In this document: piece by piece, positions 58,801 to 64,000 of the stretch
Position numbering within the stretch: the stretch's first letter is position 1
Layout of the letters: each line of letters begins with the position of its first letter
Origin: Atrichornis clamosus
Taxonomy: Eukaryota; Chordata; Aves; Passeriformes; Menuridae
Direction: 5' to 3'
NCBI GenBank assembly: GCA_013400975.1
Contig: WBMZ01014177.1
Coordinates: 1 to 64,000, forward strand
DNA length: 64,000 nt
Program-made: the position numbers and the translations under genes
Notes under the pieces: generated by a model
What the model saw: only the letters and a program-made list of their open reading frames with translations
Told to the model about the DNA's origin: nothing
The model's database searches: none

Positions 58801-61079
58801 TGTGAAGTTAATCAGGCAGTGGGATTTTATATGAATATGATTCTGAAAGCTATGAAAGTGAATATCAGGAGCAATAACCAGAATATTGTGTACCTGGATA
58901 TTTCTTTTACAATAGCAGAGTTACAGCACCAGAATAATGTTGATTTTCTTTCTTTAATGGAATTATTTTGCATTGCCTTTTCTCTCACTATTTTAATTCT
59001 GTGAATTAATCCTGCTTTTCCTGGAGGACAGAGGTCTGACTGGCAGCAGCTGCTGCTGTGAGGATCTGCTGCCATCCTAGTGATATGGTTATAATTTTCC
59101 TGTTGATCTGACAGGGGGACTACTAAATTATTACTCAAATGTGTGGTCTTGTGATTGGTACTGTTGCGTGAACCAGAGCTGCATGCTGGTACCTTATCAC
59201 TTTCACTTGTCACATAAAAAAACAGCTGGAGAACAGACTGATTGTTAAACAGCATTTAGAAGCACATAGGGATACTGAAACTGTTGTCCCTTTAGGACAG
59301 GCTTTTGCAGCAAGGAGAGGGGAAGTGGAGGTAGGAAAGGACAGGGCTGAGGGAGTGAAAAGCTGTGGCAGACCCACGCTGAGGGCACAGCTACAAGTGA
59401 CGGGGAAAGCATCCTGCACTCCTGTGCTTGAGTCTTGCACTCGTGTGCCACCAGAAAAGGGTCTCACCCCCTCTAGTGGCTTGCATTCCTCTTTGGTTGT
59501 GATAATACTGCAAACTTAAATGAGCATGTATAGCTAGAGTAGTGCCTCCCAAAGATAAGTGATGACTGTCATATAGCTTCCTGTTTCTGCTATTTCTTGT
59601 ACATTTTTAGCCCTGAAAGATGGCAGCGTGTTTTTTAAGTGTTAATTAAATATAAATCAAATTAGCCATCTTTACGCTGTTTCTGCGATTTAGGATAAAC
59701 ATTTAGCCCAAGTGTGGGCAGCCCAGCTTTAGGCTGGGAAGGCTCCCGGGGTTTGCAGCTCTCCGTGCCAAACCAGCGCTTCACCCTTCGGGGCGCGGTG
59801 GGCGCGCTCGGCGCTGTCCCCGCGGCGAGCCCAGTCCCCTGTTCACAGTGCCATCAAGTGGATGCCAGGCACCACGGCACCAGCCCGCCGCCTCCCGTTT
59901 CTTATCCCTTTGTAGTACCTCAAAATCCTGATGAACCTAACTTCACTTACATGCACGTCTGATTCTAACACCTGCCTAGGAGAGGCTTCTCATGTCTGCC
60001 TTAAATACTGAAGAAACAATGTCTGCCCTTGCTTTGCCCGTGACTTTGTTGTGTAACCTCACGTCTTATTTGCATCCCACTTTTAAATATTTTTGTGAAG
60101 TGGACAAGATGAGGAGATGATCGGATCAGAAAATGGGAGACATCTAAAGCAAGACTTTAAGTGTACTTCAGGCATCTTCACTCAAAAATAGTCTTACGGC
60201 TGCCTGATCCAAGAAATGCCTTGCACTCAATAGCTGCCTCCCTGTTCATCCACAGAGTTATCCAGTGTGCCTGCATGTATTGGTGCTTCAGTCTGGCAGT
60301 GTCATCAATTATTAAAAACTGAACAACCTTTTCTTTTGTTATATGCTGCGAATGATTGAACATTTTCCAACAGAATATTTTTTTCGATGATTTATAGGTT
60401 TATCACATTTTAGATGTTTAAGGTGAATGTTTCAATGCTTATTTCATTTTTCCTCAACAAAAAACTCCACTGAATTTTGCCTTTTTTCTTTTAGTGTATT
60501 CAAAATATCTTTCTTCTCAAACTGTTTTTGAAAATATTTTCTTTGTCAAGCTATTGTATACTGAAGTTCTGGAAAGGAATCCTTGGCACTTGGCCATGAT
60601 CTGGGATACACATTGCTTGGGTACTATGAGAAGCCCAAAACTGCTCATGTGGTTTAAAAAAATATTTTTTGTTTTAATTGCATCTTCAAAACTTTGTCAT
60701 TTTGCTTGCTAGGTTATGACTCATTCTACATCTCTCTCATTTTTCTTCTCCCACTTTAACAGCTGCAGCATCATTTTTGCAACAATCAGTGTACCCCAGT
60801 GTTGTCTGCCTTCAGCGTGTTCCCTTTTTCTTATGCTGTTGCTATCCTTTTGCTAGCATCTGTTTTCTCCTGACACTTTGCGCAGATGGAAGCATCTGTG
60901 ACAGGAGTAAGAGTCTCAATAGATTTGCTATTTGGTAGAACCCATCATGTGTCACTTCTGGCTCAAACGGTGAACGTGGTGCTGGCAAAAGAGGTCATTC
61001 CACAAAATCTCGGTTTTATAAGAACTTCTGCATGTTCAAAAGGCTACACAGTAAAGAAATTCTTCCCTGTCATCACATG
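55871..61079 (+). other. PDE11A: PDE11A intron 2, middle part, no exon seen
   Basis: No exon was recognised. G/T-rich low-complexity patches occur at about 56,940-57,015 and 58,220-58,255. A small GC- and CpG-rich patch lies at about 59,705-59,900. CTCF-like words occur near 57,368 and 59,467. Confidence 0.5.
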
Positions 61080-61450
61080 GAACCTCCTGTGCATTAGTTT
61101 CTGCCCATTGCATTTTGTCCTTTGCTTAGCACCACCAAGAAGAGCCTGGCTCTTGACACCCCACCTTCAGATACTCCTAGACACTGAAAAGGTCCCCTCT
61201 CAGTCATCTTTTCTTGAGGCTGAACAGGCCCAGCTCCCTCAGCCTTTCCTCATAAGAGAGATGCTCCAGCCTCCTAATCATCTTTGTTGGACCTCCCTCC
61301 GCTAGACCTGCTCCAGGAGCTCCATGTCTCTATTGTACTGAGGAGCTCAGAACTGGACACAGTAAGAGAGTGTTCTTCATTTCACATTGCTCAATGGAGC
61401 TCAGAACTGGACACAGTAAGAGAGTGTTCTTCATTTCACATTGCTCAATG
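61080..61450 (-). mobile_element. CR1 LINE fragment
   Basis: In reverse complement this is the part of CR1 upstream of the 3' UTR. Plus-strand words include AAGAAGAGCCTGGCTC, TGAGGCTGAACAGGCCCAGC, CCTCAGCCTTTCCTCATAAG and CAGAACTGGACACAG. Its left part in element orientation contains a 54-bp duplication. It is truncated at both ends. Confidence 0.88.
61343..61450. repeat. exact 54-bp tandem duplication
   Basis: Copies at 61,343-61,396 and 61,397-61,450 start GAGCTCAGAACTGGACACAG and read identical base for base. It lies at the end of the CR1 fragment. Only the first part of the unit (to about ACACAG) is recognisable CR1. Confidence 0.95.
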
Positions 61451-64000
61451 GAATAGTAAGTGCATTATTAATGTGCTTATTATTATTGTTAAGTGTTGGG
61501 CTAAACCTTAAAGTCAGTAGCTTTAATTACTGGGCTCTTCATTTGTTGATAGCCACGTGAAGCAATTAGGCTCCTTTATGGAATGTAAGGCTAAAGGCAG
61601 CAGATGCCCCCAAACTGGTGTGCACTTGTCACAGCCCAAAAAAGAGAAGCTTGTGTGGTATGTGCCTTTATCAGCAGAAATAACAGAGAGGTTTGTGGGT
61701 GTATAGAAGGGAGAAGTAGCAGAGCCCTGAGTAGAACGAGAAGAAAGTTTTTGACTGAAGGCTAATTCAAAGAGGGTTAGCACTTAGAGCAAAAAATATG
61801 CTCCTGCTTGTTTTCTTCTTGGTTCAACATGATGAGACTTAATACCCTCCTTATATAAAATAACATTGCTTCAAAGCAATATTTGCTTCTTTAGTTTAGT
61901 TCTCCTTTTAATGACACCAACTTGTAGTCACAATTGTGTGAAACGGACCTAAAAAGAGTGGGCATCAGTTGTGTAAAATTCAGTACTTCTATCAATGTAC
62001 AAATATTAAATCTGTACCTGTTTAATTTTCTCGTGATCAGAAATATCTCCTTCTCAATGAAACAAGTCCAATCTCAACATGTGTTTGAAGTTTCCCCATG
62101 CATTTCTAGAAATTGCAGAAGTTTTTGTGGTAGCCATTCATGACCTGACTTTTGCCTTCAGAAATCCAAAAAGCGTGAGATGACTGGTTGCTACCCTTCC
62201 ACATTTCATTTGCACTTATGGGAACATGCAAAGTACCAGTTTGCTACTGGTATTGGTAACATGATGCCATTGTCACTTTCTGCCTTCATACAGTGTCACT
62301 GCTACTCTGGTCCCAGAGGAGCAAAATATTAATGCACTTTCTCAGGACAGGGAGAAGGTCTGGCACCTCTGAAGTCGGAGTCTGAGACCCACAGTGGTAA
62401 CTAACACAGAAAACAAGCAGTGCTTGTTCAGTGCCTTGGCTGTTCCTCAGCACAGAGTAACTGTGGGAGACAGGAAGGAGCTGCTTGGGGAACAGGAAAA
62501 AAAATCACCATTTTTACAGGCAAATTTATCTATGAAGAACTTAACCTTTCATAGTGATATGGGAGCAGGGGAAAAATCTGGTTTTCAATGAAGATTGCTT
62601 AGGAAATGAAAACATTTTGTTCTTTGTACTTTTGTGGTAATTTTGTGGTACTTTGAAATCTACTGATGTTCACTTAGAATCAATGGCTTGCAGTAACCCT
62701 CCAGATCACTGGCAGAGCAGAGAAAGAAACCACAACACTCTGTTTACTTCTATGTCCTGGCTACTGGACCTAATCTTCTCTTGCATTTATAAGAGAGAGA
62801 ATAATTGTATGCTGATTATATTCCGAGTGAGATGGTGACATTGAAGGCAACTGAAGTGCAGCTATCATGAGGAAAAGTGAATTGTTGAATTTGGTTAAGA
62901 GAAATAAAGAACTCAGCATAATCGTTGAGTAGACAGGTGAGTAATTGGAGACAAGTAAAGCTACTCTACACAGGTGACTAAGGACAGTCACTCCAAGCAG
63001 TGAGGGATTGTGCCTCAGGACAGTCTGGGGAGAGGGCACCCCCACACAGACTTTTAGCCTGGATTTGTTTGCAGTTCCTCTTGCAGGCCAGCAGGAATAT
63101 GCCCTGTAGTGCATTCGGGGCACTGTGTGCTGCTCTGCATGACTGTCACTGCTCTGCCACCAGGGAGACCGTGTGACACTGCTGGTGGTGCAGAGATTGC
63201 CTGCCAGCCACGTGTGTGAAAGCAGATAAAGTCAGAAACAATCCCATGCTCTGGAGTCTCCTTTCCCTCATCTGTATGGATGTAGTCTTTGGCTTTCCAC
63301 GAGCCTGCACAGGGGTAAAAACAGAGAGATGGGAAAGGAAGAAGTGGCAATGCCAATGCAAGAAAAGGCTAGTTGTTTCTGTGTTAGACCAGCAGCTGTG
63401 AGAAACAGGAGACTGAAAAAGTGTGTAGGGGTTTTCTTGTTGGTTTTTTTTTTTCCAGTGGGCTTGTTTTGTTTTGTTTTGTTGTTGTTTTTTGTTTTGT
63501 TTGCTTGTTTTTGTTCTTCTTTTTTTCCCATCATATGAAATCAGATTTACAGCTACAAATTAAAAACGATCTGTTTTCAGAATTGATAAACCCTTTGCAG
63601 GAAGCTCTTTATTTATAAAATGCCTCAGGCAATTTGTATAAGGATATAGAGCTCTTTGATTCTTTGGATTTGATGGTATTGCACCATCTATTGGTCTTTT
63701 CCAGTGATATAAATTTATGCTTTGAGTTCAGATTCTAAAAAACATCATAAAATTCACTGTCACATAGGTACTGCTAGAAATTTAGTCATGAAAAAGTAGC
63801 AAGAATAAATCCTGTTTATTTGTCAGGACAACTGACTGGCAGGCCTACAGAATTCAAATTCACCCATTCTTTCTTGGGCTATTCCAGTTCCATGAAAAAA
63901 AGAAAATACTTTCCTTATGGAAGTAGTGAATTTTTTACTATTAAAAAAACCAAAAACCATATAACTAATTAAAACAAAGTAAGAAAGACTTTTTAAAAAA
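61451..64000 (+). other. PDE11A: PDE11A intron 2, last part in window
   Basis: No exon was recognised. A T-rich (GTTTT)n-like low-complexity patch occupies about 63,430-63,530. Confidence 0.5.

Noticed and set aside
47163..64000. Search for the next PDE11A exon (rest of the GAF-A to GAF-B linker)
   Set aside because: No splice-bounded stretch encoding the expected MQMYLPFCGIAISN-like segment was found. The following intron is known to be long in mammals.

Overview
This is vertebrate nuclear DNA, almost certainly from a bird. The coding exons are split by GT-AG introns, CpG islands sit at gene starts, the interspersed repeats are CR1 LINEs and a short solo LTR, and there are no Alu/B1-type SINEs. 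Two genes are recognised by reading their exons: RBM45 on the minus strand, complete in coding sequence, and the 5' part of PDE11A on the plus strand. The order matches the human chr2q31 block (OSBPL6 - RBM45 - PDE11A), as recalled from general knowledge. No bacterial, plasmid, phage or CRISPR content was seen.

Layout. 1-540 is a CpG-rich edge, probably the promoter side of the next gene to the left (OSBPL6 by synteny, on the minus strand). 541-16,040 is intergenic. It holds an odd GC-rich insert with a 166-codon open frame (about 1,820-2,640), an ancient CR1/L3-like LINE remnant (about 3,960-4,740) and a strong minus-strand poly(A) signal (15,703-15,708). RBM45 runs leftward from ATG 25,014 to stop 16,043 in nine coding exons whose phases all join, giving 468 codons and four RRM domains. 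Its introns contain a 469-bp solo LTR with a perfect 6-bp target duplication, two CR1 copies in opposite orientation and a 44-bp sequence present three times. 25,260-27,830 is AT-rich. 27,850-31,250 is a broad CpG-rich block that ends in PDE11A exon 1.

PDE11A starts at ATG 30,267. Exon 1 encodes 269 residues: the N-terminal regulatory region with two PKA-type sites, and the start of GAF-A. Exon 2 (47,004-47,162) continues GAF-A through the NKFDE motif. The 15.9-kb intron between them carries a long minus-strand CR1 copy with a reverse-transcriptase fragment. From 47,163 to the end I found no further PDE11A exon. This stretch is intron 2, with another LINE remnant and a CR1 fragment that contains an exact 54-bp duplication.

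The two genes are divergent, with start codons 5.25 kb apart. RBM45 encodes an RNA-binding protein and PDE11A a cyclic-nucleotide phosphodiesterase; nothing here suggests they act together. I found no wholly new biological system. The most unusual items are the unexplained GC-rich insert at 1.8-2.6 kb, a Cys-to-Gly change in the conserved GAF-A motif of PDE11A, and the E-box cluster plus strong-context uORF upstream of PDE11A.
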